Both the position numbers and the translations under genes were made by a program. Below are positions 5,362 through 5,391 of a stretch of 5,391 nt of DNA, piece after piece. The stretch spans positions 1 to 5,391 of the forward strand of contig JAADHT010000232.1 in the NCBI GenBank assembly GCA_013151705.1, written 5' to 3'. Numbering within the stretch: the first letter of the stretch is position 1; each line of letters opens with the position of its first letter. The stretch comes from Kiritimatiellota bacterium (lineage in GTDB: Bacteria > Verrucomicrobiota > Lentisphaeria > Victivallales > JAADHT01). Below the pieces are notes generated by a model. The model was not told the DNA's origin. It saw only the letters and a list, made by a program, of their open reading frames with translations, and searched no databases.

Positions 5362-5391
5362 CATTTAATTCATGAGCCAATTGCAAAAGTC

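Overview
The window is bacterial, moderately GC-rich and gene-dense, with Shine-Dalgarno (SD) leaders. A Sec-exported Sel1-repeat protein, a secreted orphan helical protein and a lysine-rich micro-protein would fit a Gram-negative lineage rich in SLR proteins, such as the Planctomycetes-Verrucomicrobia-Lentisphaerae group. That placement is an inference from general flavour only; there is no rRNA or marker gene here to test it.

Layout. On the + strand there is an exported Sel1-like repeat (SLR) protein (141-1418), then a 237-base gap with a textbook sigma-70-type promoter (TTGACA-N16-TATACT) that drives a 31-residue, very lysine-rich micro-protein (1655-1750). Everything to the right is on the - strand and reads leftwards: a secreted helical protein of unknown family (5348-4755), a PyrK-type iron-sulfur flavoprotein subunit (4749-3961), a single-domain STAS anti-sigma-factor antagonist (3906-3571), a 114-base gap packed with palindromic repeats (about 3481-3567), an Lrp/AsnC-type regulator (3456-2974) and, overlapping it, a class I/II PLP aminotransferase (3011-1818). 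The + and - gene sets converge at 1751-1817.

How the genes fit together. The Lrp regulator and the aminotransferase form a translationally overlapping pair of the same kind as the alaR-alaT (yugG-yugH) pair of Bacillus subtilis, so amino-acid-responsive control of a transaminase is likely. The secreted protein and pyrK are 5 bases apart and are probably co-transcribed, with the STAS gene following after 54 bases. The functional logic of that trio is not evident: no pyrD partner, no anti-sigma kinase and no phosphatase lie in the window.

The most notable items are the micro-gene with a near-consensus promoter, and the cluster of three CCTGTTCGAA-cored palindromic repeats between the STAS and Lrp genes, which looks like a dispersed REP/MITE-type element or a regulatory array. 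Four start codons differ from the longest-ORF choice on the basis of SD spacing or were too short for routine calling. I found no tRNA, rRNA, CRISPR array, complete insertion sequence or replication origin.
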